A stretch of 64,000 nucleotides of DNA. Source: Aromatoleum diolicum. Lineage in GTDB: Bacteria; Pseudomonadota; Gammaproteobacteria; Burkholderiales; Rhodocyclaceae. This document shows, in pieces, positions 16,069 through 24,973 of the stretch. How positions within the stretch are numbered: position 1 is the first letter of the stretch; each line of letters opens with the position of its first letter. The DNA is taken from assembly GCF_012910955.1 (NCBI RefSeq), contig NZ_WTVQ01000003.1:62001-126000 (forward strand). The letters are read 5' to 3'. Below the pieces are notes generated by a model that was not told the DNA's origin, did no database searches, and worked only from the letters and a program-made list of their open reading frames with translations. The translations under genes were made by a program, and so were the position numbers.

Positions 16069-18678
16069 GTGACAGCGTCGGTGAAAAGCGGTAAGTGGGA
16101 GGATGTCGAGCTCAAGACCACCTGCTACGGTTGCCCGGCAGGCACTTGCGGCATGCTCGCGCGTCGGGTCGATGGCGTGGTCGTATCCTTGCGCGGCGAC
16201 CCCGAGGATCCCTTCAGCCAGGGCAAGCTGTGCGCGAAGGGCCAGGCGCAGCTGATGATGGCCTACAGCAAGCGGCGCGTGACGAAGCCCCTCAAGCGCA
16301 CGAATCCCGAGAAGGGCATCGGCGTCGATCCGCGCTGGGTCGAGATCAGCTACGAGGAAGCGGTCGCGATCACGGCCGAGAAGGTCAAGCATTGCCGGGA
16401 TGTTGATCCGGGTGGTTTGGTCTTCGCGACTTCCGATTTCACGACCCTGCCGTGGTTCCTGCCTTCGCTGCTGATCTCGTTCGGCAGCTTCAACCACACT
16501 TCGGGCGGCCGCGCGTTCTGCGGCAACAACGTGCACCCGGTGCTGCAGCAGGTGCATGGCGGCTTCCACGTCGGCCCCGACTTCCACTTCTGCAATCACC
16601 TGATGTTGTTCGGCTCGAACAAGGGGGCGATGTCGAACTGGGCGGCGGTGACCGCGACCCTCGAGATGGCGCGCGCGCGCCGTCGCGGCATGAAGCTGGT
16701 GGTCATCGACCCGTGGTGCTCGAACGCGGCGTCCATCGCCGACGAGTGGGTGCCGATCCGCCCCGGCACCGACGGCGCGCTGGTCATGGCGATGATCAAC
16801 GTGATGGTCAATGAGCTCGGCATGTACGACGTCGAGTTCGTGCGCAAGCTGAGCAACGGCACCTACCTGATCCGCGACGCGGACGGGCACTACGCCCGCG
16901 ATCCGGTGACGGGCAAGCCGCAGCTGTGGGATACGAGCGATCAGAAGGCCAAGGTGTACGACGATCCGTCGCTCGCCGTGCCGGCGCTGGAGGGCAGCTT
17001 CGTGGTCGACGGCGAGCCTTGCACGCCCGCCTTCCAGCTCCTCAGGAAGCACCTGACCAAGTTCACGCCCGAGAGCGCCGCCGAGATCACGACCGTGCCG
17101 GCGCACACGATCCGGCGCCTCGCGCGCGAGTTCGCGACCGCGGCCTCGGTCGGATCGACGATCGAGATGGACGGCCACACGCTGCCGCTGCGTCCGGCGT
17201 GCGCGCACTGGTACAAGGGCATCAGCCAGCACTCGCAGGGTTTCGAGCAGGGTCTGGCGATCGCGATGCTGAACACCATCGTCGGCGCGGTGGACGTGCC
17301 CGGCGGGCTGCTCGCCGACACCGTCTTTGCGCATCACCCCGAGTTCTCCGAGAACAGCACCTGGATGGGCGCCGGTTCGGGCATGCGCGAGCGCGACGGC
17401 CTTGTCGCGGCGGGCAAGATCGCGACCTACGGCGACTCCTTCCCGGCGCCCTTCCCGATGAAGGACGTGCCCAAGCCGTACAACATGTCGGCGGACTCGC
17501 TGGCGGCGGTGGGTTCGTACAACAGCGGCCTGGTGAGCAAGGTCAGCGTGCTGGAGCCGAAGACGTTCAACGACAAGGTGCCGCACAACCCGATGGTGTA
17601 TGTGCAGGTGGTGTCGAACGACATCCTCAACGAGGGCAACCCCAAGCAGCAGGCGGACTTCCACCGGAAATTCGGCTTCCAGCTGTCGATCGTGCCGAAC
17701 ATCGATGAGACGGCCGAGTTCGCCGACATCATCTTCCCGACGCAGACGCAGCTCGAACGACTCGACATGGGGGCGAACAACATCCCCGACACGATGGGCT
17801 CGACGGCGACCAACGAGTACTGCATCAACCTGCGCCAGCCGGTCGTGCCGACCGACTACAAGCACAACGTCGACATCTGGATCGACATCGCGGAGAAGGC
17901 GGGCTTCCTGCCGGCCTTCAACCAGACGGTCAACCAGTTCCTCGAACTGAAGGGCGAATGGGCGCTGGAAGCCGGCAAGAAGTACGACAACAAGAATCTC
18001 ATGGAGCGCTGGATCCGGTCGATGACCGCCGGCAAGCTCTCGCTCGAGGACGTCGCCAAGGAAGGGCGCATCCGCTGGGCGAAAACCGTGCAGGAAAAGT
18101 ATCCGCGTCCGTTCTACAAGAGCCGCATCCCGGTGTATTACGAGTACTTCCTCGAAGCCGGCGCGCGCGTCAAGGCAACGACCGACTCGATCGGCATGGA
18201 CTGGGACGTGTCGCGCTACAAGCCGCTGGTCGACTGGTACCCGGCGCCGGGACACGGGCGCGGCCAGAACGGCTACGAGCTGTTCGCGGTGAGCTTCAAG
18301 TGGCCCTTCCTGACCAGCACCTTCTCGAACTTCAACCCGTGGCTCGCGGAGCTGGCGCAGTACCACCCCTACGTTGGCAAGATCATCCTCAACCGCAGTT
18401 ACGCCGAGTCGCAGGGCCTGCGCGACGGCGACCGCGTGGTGGCGGAGAACCTGCGCGGGCGCCGGGTGGAGGGCGTCCTGCTGCTTAGCGAGTGCATCCA
18501 TCCGGAATGCGTCGGGATGGACCACCACGGCGGGAGCTGGGCAAAGGCCCTGCCGCCGCGGCGCAAGAACACCGGGCCGCACTTCGGCGAGCTGCTCGAT
18601 TACGACATGAAGAATCTCGACATCATGGACGGCGCGTTCGAGGCCAGTCCGAAACTGCGGGTCACGCGCGTGGGCTGA
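16069..18678 (+). CDS. Molybdopterin oxidoreductase catalytic subunit, DMSO reductase family, PadB-like
   Basis: 869 residues. Cys19, Cys22, Cys27 and Cys55 (CYGCPAGTC ... GKLCAKG) bind the N-terminal [4Fe-4S] cluster. Cys151 in GGRAFCGNNVHPV aligns with the Cys/Sec molybdenum ligand of NapA/FdhF. There is no obvious Tat signal. Size and the two following genes match phenylacetyl-CoA:acceptor oxidoreductase (PadBCD) of denitrifying betaproteobacteria, which oxidises the alpha carbon of a CoA ester; polysulfide/thiosulfate reductase-like enzymes are the main alternative. GTG at 16069 was chosen because GGAGG lies at 16056-16060. The operon also has an acyl-CoA dehydrogenase and a flavoprotein, so an acyl-CoA substrate other than phenylacetyl-CoA is likely. 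Confidence 0.78.
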   Translation: MTASVKSGKWEDVELKTTCYGCPAGTCGMLARRVDGVVVSLRGDPEDPFSQGKLCAKGQAQLMMAYSKRRVTKPLKRTNPEKGIGVDPRWVEISYEEAVAITAEKVKHCRDVDPGGLVFATSDFTTLPWFLPSLLISFGSFNHTSGGRAFCGNNVHPVLQQVHGGFHVGPDFHFCNHLMLFGSNKGAMSNWAAVTATLEMARARRRGMKLVVIDPWCSNAASIADEWVPIRPGTDGALVMAMINVMVNELGMYDVEFVRKLSNGTYLIRDADGHYARDPVTGKPQLWDTSDQKAKVYDDPSLAVPALEGSFVVDGEPCTPAFQLLRKHLTKFTPESAAEITTVPAHTIRRLAREFATAASVGSTIEMDGHTLPLRPACAHWYKGISQHSQGFEQGLAIAMLNTIVGAVDVPGGLLADTVFAHHPEFSENSTWMGAGSGMRERDGLVAAGKIATYGDSFPAPFPMKDVPKPYNMSADSLAAVGSYNSGLVSKVSVLEPKTFNDKVPHNPMVYVQVVSNDILNEGNPKQQADFHRKFGFQLSIVPNIDETAEFADIIFPTQTQLERLDMGANNIPDTMGSTATNEYCINLRQPVVPTDYKHNVDIWIDIAEKAGFLPAFNQTVNQFLELKGEWALEAGKKYDNKNLMERWIRSMTAGKLSLEDVAKEGRIRWAKTVQEKYPRPFYKSRIPVYYEYFLEAGARVKATTDSIGMDWDVSRYKPLVDWYPAPGHGRGQNGYELFAVSFKWPFLTSTFSNFNPWLAELAQYHPYVGKIILNRSYAESQGLRDGDRVVAENLRGRRVEGVLLLSECIHPECVGMDHHGGSWAKALPPRRKNTGPHFGELLDYDMKNLDIMDGAFEASPKLRVTRVG

Positions 18679-18752
18679 CGCCCGCCGCGTGGCGACGACG
18701 ACAAACGAGATCGAAAAATTATTTCCCCACGGATTGCAGGAGGTTGGTACTG

Positions 18753-19367
18753 ATGGCTCGACTGGGAATGGTCATTGACTTGAAGGTGTGTGTGGGTTGC
18801 CATGCGTGCACGGCTGCCTGCAAAGCCACCAACGGCACGCCGCCGGACATCTACTTCGCGCGCGTGCATGAACGGGAGGTCGGCGTGTATCCGAATGCGC
18901 GCCGTGAGTTCCTGCCGGTACTGTGCAACCACTGCGAGGATCCGCCGTGTGTGCCGGTGTGCCCGACCGGGGCGAGCTACAAGCGCGAGGACGGCATCGT
19001 CGCCGTCAAGAGCGACCTGTGCATCGGCTGCCGCAGCTGCGCGACCTCGTGTCCGTACGAGCATCGCCACTACGTCAAGCCGGGCATCCTGGAAACCGGG
19101 TACTTCAACGGCGAACTGTCGATCTACGAGAAGGCGAAGTACAGCCGCTGGGACTCAGGCACGGTGATCAAGTGCGACTTCTGCATGGATCGCGTGGATC
19201 AGGGGCTGCAGCCGGCCTGCGTCGAGACCTGTCCGGCGGAGGCGCGAATATTCGGCGATCTCGCGGACCCGGAAAGCGCCCCGAGCAAGCTGCTGAGCGA
19301 ACGCGAGTCGTTCACGCTGCTGCCCGATGCCGGCACCAAGCCGAGCGTGCATTACCTCAAGGCCTGA
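18753..19367 (+). CDS. Iron-sulfur electron-transfer subunit (DmsB/PadC-like)
   Basis: 204 residues with sixteen clustered cysteines for four [4Fe-4S] centres: CVGCHACTAAC (Cys13, 16, 19, 23), CNHCEDPPCVPVCP, CIGCRSCATSCP and CDFCMDRVDQGLQPACVETCP. It carries electrons from the molybdenum subunit to the membrane anchor. The ATG at 18753 follows CAGGAGG. No signal peptide was seen, so the complex probably faces the cytoplasm. Confidence 0.88.
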   Translation: MARLGMVIDLKVCVGCHACTAACKATNGTPPDIYFARVHEREVGVYPNARREFLPVLCNHCEDPPCVPVCPTGASYKREDGIVAVKSDLCIGCRSCATSCPYEHRHYVKPGILETGYFNGELSIYEKAKYSRWDSGTVIKCDFCMDRVDQGLQPACVETCPAEARIFGDLADPESAPSKLLSERESFTLLPDAGTKPSVHYLKA

Positions 19368-19408
19368 TGCGGCCCGCGCCCATCACCTGATCCAAAGGAA
19401 TCGATGTC

Positions 19409-20323
19409 ATGAGCCTTAAGTACCAGACCGGCGTTCGCTTCAATCATCACCTGGGCCCCCAGGAAACTCTGAGCTTCATGGGGGAGGGGGTGGGCGCGGC
19501 GTTGTTCGCGATCGCTTTCTTCACCGGGCAGTGGCTGTTCGCGGTGCCCGGCATCCTGTTCGTGGTCGGCGCCGTCGTCGCGCTGCTCGGACACCTCGGC
19601 AACCCGCAGCGCGCCTGGCGCGCCGTGACGCGGGTGGGCACGTCGTGGGTAAGCCGCGGGACGCTCTTCATCGGCGTCTTCGTGGGCATCGCGACGCTTG
19701 CGGTGGCGGCGGGCTATCTGGGTATGACTGCGCTGCAGGGACCGCTGGCCTTCGCGGCGCTGGTGGTGGCGGTGCCCGTGATGGCCTACGCGGGAATGTT
19801 GCTGCGTTCGATACGCGCGATCCGCCTGTGGCGCGGCCCTTTCGTTCCGCTGGCCTTCGTCGCGCACTCGCTGGCGTCGGCATTGACCCTCGCTTGGGCG
19901 CTGATGCCCGTGCTGGCGGGATCGGACGCCGCACCGTGGCTGCAGCCGGCGGCGATGGTGAGCCTCGTTGCCAGCGCACTGGTGTCGCTGCTGCATCTGT
20001 TGCGCGCAGAGCGCAGCGCCGGGGTGCAGGCGTCCTTCGAGCGGCTGTTCCGCGGCGACCTCCGGTCGAGCTTCATTGTCGGCGGGGTTGTTTGCGGCAT
20101 CGTCATTCCGCTGGTGGCGATGGCCGTGCTGGCGGCACTTGCCGGCGGCGGTGCGGTGACGGCGCTGATGCTTGCGGTTGCACTGTGCCGGCTGTACGGC
20201 GACTTTGCCTACCGCAACGGCGTGGTGCTGGCGGGTGCCTATGAGCCGGTGATGCCCGACTGGCCCATGCGTTCTTTCACGCCGCCAGGGGCCGCACCGG
20301 CCTGCGGCACGGCGGGGCATTGA
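19409..20323 (+). CDS. Membrane anchor subunit (DmsC/PadD-like)
   Basis: 304 residues with about eight membrane segments, starting near FMGEGVGAALFAIAFFTGQW. It matches the DmsC/NrfD-type anchor that passes electrons to the quinone pool. It completes the catalytic-FeS-anchor trio with the two preceding genes; spacing is 41 bp with an AAAGGAA ribosome site. Confidence 0.8.
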   Translation: MSLKYQTGVRFNHHLGPQETLSFMGEGVGAALFAIAFFTGQWLFAVPGILFVVGAVVALLGHLGNPQRAWRAVTRVGTSWVSRGTLFIGVFVGIATLAVAAGYLGMTALQGPLAFAALVVAVPVMAYAGMLLRSIRAIRLWRGPFVPLAFVAHSLASALTLAWALMPVLAGSDAAPWLQPAAMVSLVASALVSLLHLLRAERSAGVQASFERLFRGDLRSSFIVGGVVCGIVIPLVAMAVLAALAGGGAVTALMLAVALCRLYGDFAYRNGVVLAGAYEPVMPDWPMRSFTPPGAAPACGTAGH

Positions 20324-20481
20324 GCGGCCAGCGGCCACTTTAACGGCGGGCGCCGTCCGGCGACCCGCTGCTGTCTTTCGATACGGGTGAGCCGGCGGCA
20401 GCCGGAGCGGCGGGCCGCCGGAAGGCGGGGCCCGGCCGTCGGCTGCTGCCCGGTTGCCCGAACAAACCGATGGAGGCATGA

Positions 20482-21948
20482 ATGAAAGCAATCCCCGAGG
20501 TGATCGAGGCTGCCCGCGTGGCGCACTGGGACGACCAGGCTGGCGTGATCGTGGTCGGCTATGGCATCGCCGGCGCGTGTGCTGCGCTGGAGGCGCGCCG
20601 CGCCGGTGCGGACGTGCTGGTGGTGGAGCGTGCGAGCGGCGGCGGCGGCGCCAGCGCGATGTCGTCGGGCATCTTCTATCTCGGCGGCGGAACGCCGGTG
20701 CAGAAGGCGGCCGGCTACGACGACACGCCCGACGAGATGTACAAGTTTCTCATGGCGAGCACCAATGCGCCGGACGCCGCGCTGGTACGGCGCTTCTGCG
20801 ACGACTGCGTGGAGCACTTCGACTGGCTGGAAGCGCAGGGTGTTCAGTTCGAGCGCAGCTACTATCCGGGCAAGTCGGTGTTCCTGAACACCACGGAATG
20901 CCTGATGAGCACGGGCAGCGAGAAGGTGTGGCCGTTCCGCGACGTCGCGCGGCCGGCGCCGCGCGGCCACAAGGTCGCGCGCGCAGGCGACGATGCCGGC
21001 TCGCAGGCGATGGAGGCGCTGCTCGCGCGCTGCGCCGCAGAGGGCATCCGCGCGGCCTACGACTGCCAGGTGACGGGGCTGGTGATGGATGCGGACGGGC
21101 GCGTGGTCGGGGTGCGCGTGAAGCGGTCGGGCGAGGAGATCCACCTGCGCGCGCGGCGCGGCGTGATCCTTTCGACCGGCGGTTTCAACCTCAACCGCGA
21201 GATGCTGGAAGAGCACGTGCCGCAGATGACCGGAAACTCCGAACCGCTGGGTATCCCGTACAACGACGGGGCGGGGATCAAGCTCGGCGTGTCGGCGGGC
21301 GGGGCGACGCAGGCGATGGACGGCGTGATCGCGACCGCCTCGTTCTATCCGCCGGCGCAGCTGATCAAGGGCATCCTCGTGAACGCGCGCGGTGAGCGCT
21401 TCGTGGCCGAGGATTCGTATCACGGCCGCACCGCCGCGCACATCATCGAGCAGCCCGAGTACAAGGCCTACCTGATCCTCGATGCGGAGATTTTTGCCTA
21501 TCCGGAGTTGACCGACTATTCGCACCACACGCTGGTGGATGGCTGGGAAACCGTGGAGGAAATGGAGGCGGGACTGAAGTTGCCGGAGGGATCGCTGCAG
21601 CGCACGCTCGCGGAGTACAACCGCCATGCGGAGAACGGCGTGGATCCGTTGTTCTACAAGCATCCCGAATGGGTCAAGCCGCTGAACGTCGGCCCGTATG
21701 CGGCGTTCGATGTGTCGTTCAACAAATCGACCTACCTGTTCATCACGCTCGGCGGCCTCAAGACAAACGTCGACGGCGAGGTGCTGACGCCGCTGGGCCG
21801 CACCGTAGCAGGCCTGTACGCGGCGGGCGCGTGCGTGTCGAGCATTCCGCAGAACGGCGAGGGCTACGCGAGCGGGCTGAGCCTCGGGCCGGGGTCGTTC
21901 TTCGGCCGTTGCGCCGGACGTCGCGCGGCGGTTGCGCCGCTCGCCTGA
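20482..21948 (+). CDS. FAD-binding oxidoreductase of the fumarate reductase/3-ketosteroid dehydrogenase family (cytoplasmic)
   Basis: 488 residues. VIVVGYGIAGACAALEARRAGADVLVVER is the dinucleotide-binding fold, GGGGASAMSSGIFYLGGGT is the family FAD loop, RGVILSTGGFNLNREML is the second FAD stretch, and GLYAAGACVSSIPQNGEGYASGLSLGPGSFFGR is the C-terminal FAD contact. No signal peptide. Members remove or add hydrogens at C-C bonds next to a carbonyl (ketosteroid delta-1 dehydrogenase, enoate reductases). It is last in the PadBCD-like operon. The substrate is unknown. Confidence 0.75.
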   Translation: MKAIPEVIEAARVAHWDDQAGVIVVGYGIAGACAALEARRAGADVLVVERASGGGGASAMSSGIFYLGGGTPVQKAAGYDDTPDEMYKFLMASTNAPDAALVRRFCDDCVEHFDWLEAQGVQFERSYYPGKSVFLNTTECLMSTGSEKVWPFRDVARPAPRGHKVARAGDDAGSQAMEALLARCAAEGIRAAYDCQVTGLVMDADGRVVGVRVKRSGEEIHLRARRGVILSTGGFNLNREMLEEHVPQMTGNSEPLGIPYNDGAGIKLGVSAGGATQAMDGVIATASFYPPAQLIKGILVNARGERFVAEDSYHGRTAAHIIEQPEYKAYLILDAEIFAYPELTDYSHHTLVDGWETVEEMEAGLKLPEGSLQRTLAEYNRHAENGVDPLFYKHPEWVKPLNVGPYAAFDVSFNKSTYLFITLGGLKTNVDGEVLTPLGRTVAGLYAAGACVSSIPQNGEGYASGLSLGPGSFFGRCAGRRAAVAPLA

Positions 21949-22005
21949 TTCGCGGGCCGGAGTGATCTGGATGCGGACCTCCTGCGGTGCAGGGGTCCGC
22001 GCGCT

Positions 22006-22896
22006 TCAGTCGATGATGCGTTGCGGATGCGCGTAGACCATCGCGCGGTCGTCGCGGACGAAACCGCACAGCGTGAGGCCGTGGCGCTGCGCCAGTTCGA
22101 TCGCCAGGGATGACGGCGCGGAGATCGCGGCCAGCACCTCGAGTCCCGCGCGCACGGCCTTGGCTGCCATTTCGTAGCTCACGCGGCTCGAGATGAAGGC
22201 CCCGCAGCCGGCGAAACTCTGCCCGCTGAGGAAGTGGCGGCCGATCACCTTGTCGAGGGCGTTGTGCCGGCCCAGATCCTCGGCGACCGCGAGCAGCTGC
22301 AGGTCCGGCCCGAAGAGCGTTGCGCCGTGTGTCCCTCCCGTCGCGCCGAAGACGCGCTGGCGGTCCTGCATTCCTGTGCGGATGGTCGCGAGATCGGCGA
22401 TGCGCAAGCGCAGGTTGCCGGTGGGCGGCGCCGTGCAGGTGACGCCATCGAAGAGTTGTTCGCGCCCGCCGCACACCCCGCAAGAACTATTCACGACGAC
22501 GTTGCGGCGGCGCACGTTGGCCTCGTCGGGATGCGCCAGCCGCAGGTTCACGACGTCCGGGCGCTCGTGACAGATCCACATCGCCGCGATGTCGGACAGG
22601 GTGTCGATGATCCCCTCGGTGAAGGCGAAGCCCGTGGCCAATGCCAGCGCCTCGGGGATGTCGCCGTCCGCGAGAACGCCGTCCTGGGCCGTGTAACCGA
22701 CATCGCCCGGAGGCTCGTCGGTCGGCGTCCACATCAGGGAATAGGCGCCGATGCCCTCGACCTCGATGGTCAGCACATCCTCGCGCACGACCTGGCATTC
22801 CGGAATCGTGCGTCGCCCGCCTGCCGCCGAATGGTGCTCGGCAGTCGCCGGCGTGACGCCGAACAGGCGCGGAAGGTGATCTCGCGGGACGTTCAT
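22006..22896 (-). CDS. fdhD: FdhD-type sulfurtransferase for molybdenum cofactor maturation
   Basis: 296 residues. NSSCGVCGG (Cys139, Cys142) is the essential CxxC of FdhD, which passes sulfur from a cysteine desulfurase to the Mo-bis-MGD cofactor of formate-dehydrogenase-like enzymes. The ATG at 22896 was preferred to one 36 bp upstream. The gene stands between two flavoprotein genes and has a TetR-like operator in its leader, which ties cofactor sulfuration to the island's molybdoenzymes rather than to a formate dehydrogenase, none of which is nearby. Confidence 0.88.
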   Translation of the reverse strand: MNVPRDHLPRLFGVTPATAEHHSAAGGRRTIPECQVVREDVLTIEVEGIGAYSLMWTPTDEPPGDVGYTAQDGVLADGDIPEALALATGFAFTEGIIDTLSDIAAMWICHERPDVVNLRLAHPDEANVRRRNVVVNSSCGVCGGREQLFDGVTCTAPPTGNLRLRIADLATIRTGMQDRQRVFGATGGTHGATLFGPDLQLLAVAEDLGRHNALDKVIGRHFLSGQSFAGCGAFISSRVSYEMAAKAVRAGLEVLAAISAPSSLAIELAQRHGLTLCGFVRDDRAMVYAHPQRIID

Positions 22897-22981
22897 GGGC
22901 TCGACTCCAGCGCAATGTGTTTGGTGTGTCAATCGCAGCCGGCATGAGGGTGGCTGGTGCGATTGATCTTATCACCAAAAG

Positions 22982-22999
22982 CCGACCGACTGGTCGGGT
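22982..22999 (-). promoter_or_regulatory. TetR operator (one mismatch) before fdhD
   Basis: CCGACCG-AC-TGGTCGG, one base from the CGACCG-N2-CGGTCG consensus. It is 86 bp upstream of the fdhD start and 68 bp from the site that serves the divergent flavoprotein gene. Confidence 0.6.
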
Positions 23000-23060
23000 G
23001 TGATGGATGTTTTTTTGTTCGGCGAAATTCGGCGGCCCGCAAAATAGGGGGAAAACGGCA

Positions 23061-23089
23061 TTGACAACCGACCGGACGGTCGGTACCGT
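23061..23089 (+). promoter_or_regulatory. Promoter with TetR operator in the spacer, before the Tat flavoprotein operon
   Basis: TTGACA (23061-23066), 17-bp spacer and TACCGT (23084-23089). The perfect repeat ACCGACCG-GA-CGGTCGGT (23067-23084) fills the spacer. Confidence 0.75.
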
Positions 23090-23203
23090 TGTCCCCACTC
23101 TGCGCGGTCCCATGATCGCGCAGTTTCGCACCGGTAAAGCTGGAAGTCCCGCAGGCCGCGCAGGGCTCGTCAATGTCGGGACTCTACAAGAACAGGAGGA
23201 GTG

Positions 23204-24970
23204 ATGACAATGAAAGGGATGGGCCACGATCCGTCGCGGCGGCGCCTGCTGGCCAATGCCGGACGTAGCGTCGGCGCTGCGGCCATGCTCGGTCTGGGCG
23301 TCGGCCAGGCATCCGCGGCGTCGGGCGTGAAATGGGCGCGCGAGGTCGACGTGGTATGCGTGGGTAGCGGCGCCGCGGCGCTCACCGCAGCCGTGACCGC
23401 CGCGAACGCGGGCAGCCAGGTGCTGGTGCTGGAGAAGGGGCCCATCACTGGCGGGACGACGCGCAAGTCCGGCGGGGTGTTCTGGATTCCGAACCACTAC
23501 GCCTTGCGCGAGCGCGGCATCGACGACCGCAAGGAGGACTGCCTCCGCCATCTGTGCCGGGTCTCGTATCCGGAGCGTTACCGGCCGGACAGCCCCACGT
23601 TCGGCCTCGATCAGGACGCCTTCGCGCTGTTGGAAGCGTTCTACGACAACGGCTACAAGGCGGTCGACCTGATGCGCAGCCGCGGTGCGTTGCGCATCGC
23701 GCAGTTCAACATGTGGCAGCTCAATCGCCCGGCACCGGACTACCAGGATCATCTCCCCGAGGACAAGACCTCGCAGGGGCGTTCGCTGGGCGTGCTCAAG
23801 GCCGACGGCAGCAACGGCGGCGGCACCGACTACATCGACCAGCTCGAAGGCTACCTGAAGAAGCAGGGCGTCGAGATCCTGACCGACCACCGCGTGCAGA
23901 AACTGATCCTGAACGCCCGCCAGGAAGTGGTCGGCGTCGAAGTCGAGACCGAAGATGGCGTGGTGCAGATCCGCGCCCGCAAGGGCGTCGTCTTCGGCAC
24001 CGGCGGCTATGCGCACAACCTGGATTACGTGCGCCTCTACCAGCGCACCTTCCTGTACGGCTCCTGCGCGACGCCCTACGCGACCGGCGACTTCATCACG
24101 ATCGCGGGCACGGCGGGGGCGCGGCTGGGCAACCTCGGCTCGGCGTGGCGCAGCCAGGCGCTCATCGAGGAGTGCATCGAGAATCGCTCTCTTGCGCGCT
24201 GCGTCGACATGCCGCCGGGGGACTCGATGTTCATGGTCAACAAGTACGGCGTGCGGGTCGTCAACGAGAAGCGCAACTACAACGACCGCACCGAAGCGCA
24301 CCTGACCTTCGACCCGAACAACGGCGAGTTCCCGAACCAGCTGCAGTTCATCATCTACGACCAGCGCACGGCCGAGCTCTTCGCCGGCGCCCATCCGCTG
24401 CCGGCGACCCCGACCGGGGCGGGCTATGTGATCCAGGGCGGCACGCTCGACGAACTCGCGACGAACATCGCGGCACGGCTCGAGCGCATCCGCGCGCATA
24501 TCGGCACCGTGAAGCTGGCACCGGAATTCTCGCGCAACCTCAAGCAGACTTTCGAGCGCTTCAACGGTTACGCCAAGCGCGGTGTCGATCCCGATTTCCA
24601 CCGGGGAGAGGCCGAATACGATCGAGCGTGGGCGCTGTTCTTCCAGCCGGCGCGCGAGAACACGCGCTGGTCGGTGAAAACGGGCCTGCCCAATCCCGCC
24701 ATGCATCCGCTCCAGGCAAAAGGTCCGTATTACGCGCTGATCGTCGGTGCCGGGGCGCTGGATACCAACGGTGGTCCTGTCGTCGACGCGCAGGCGCGCG
24801 TGATCCACGCCAGCGGCAAGCCGATCCCGGGGCTCTACGGGGCGGGCAACTGCATCGCGAGCCCTTCGCGGGAAGCCTATTTCGGCGCCGGCGGCACGAT
24901 CGGGCCGGCGATGGCCTTCGGTTACATCGCCGGCATGAATGCGGCGGCGGCACCGGTCAAGGAGCTGTAG
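23204..24970 (+). CDS. Tat-exported FAD-binding dehydrogenase (fumarate reductase/KstD family)
   Basis: 588 residues. A twin-arginine signal, SRRRLLANAG followed by a hydrophobic stretch, ends near ASA-ASG, so the folded flavoprotein is sent to the periplasm. VVCVGSGAAALTAAVTAANAG and GGTTRKSGGVFW bind FAD, RKGVVFGTGGYAHNLDYV is the second FAD stretch, and GLYGAGNCIASPSREAYFGAGGTIGPAM closes the site. AGGAGGA at 23194-23200 fits ATG 23204 or 23210. The next gene encodes a small cytochrome c, a likely electron acceptor, so this looks like a two-subunit flavocytochrome dehydrogenase. It is the first gene of a five-gene operon under TetR control. Confidence 0.8.
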   Translation: MTMKGMGHDPSRRRLLANAGRSVGAAAMLGLGVGQASAASGVKWAREVDVVCVGSGAAALTAAVTAANAGSQVLVLEKGPITGGTTRKSGGVFWIPNHYALRERGIDDRKEDCLRHLCRVSYPERYRPDSPTFGLDQDAFALLEAFYDNGYKAVDLMRSRGALRIAQFNMWQLNRPAPDYQDHLPEDKTSQGRSLGVLKADGSNGGGTDYIDQLEGYLKKQGVEILTDHRVQKLILNARQEVVGVEVETEDGVVQIRARKGVVFGTGGYAHNLDYVRLYQRTFLYGSCATPYATGDFITIAGTAGARLGNLGSAWRSQALIEECIENRSLARCVDMPPGDSMFMVNKYGVRVVNEKRNYNDRTEAHLTFDPNNGEFPNQLQFIIYDQRTAELFAGAHPLPATPTGAGYVIQGGTLDELATNIAARLERIRAHIGTVKLAPEFSRNLKQTFERFNGYAKRGVDPDFHRGEAEYDRAWALFFQPARENTRWSVKTGLPNPAMHPLQAKGPYYALIVGAGALDTNGGPVVDAQARVIHASGKPIPGLYGAGNCIASPSREAYFGAGGTIGPAMAFGYIAGMNAAAAPVKEL

Positions 24971-24973
24971 GCG

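Noticed and set aside
15949-18582. 877-residue minus-strand open frame opposite the PadB-like gene
   Set aside because: The composition is Arg/Val/His-rich without domains; the plus-strand frame has FeS and Mo-binding motifs.
16069-18678. Ethylbenzene- or steroid C25-dehydrogenase-type catalytic subunit
   Set aside because: These have an N-terminal Tat signal and an Asp molybdenum ligand; this protein has neither but has a Cys ligand and PadC/PadD-like partners.
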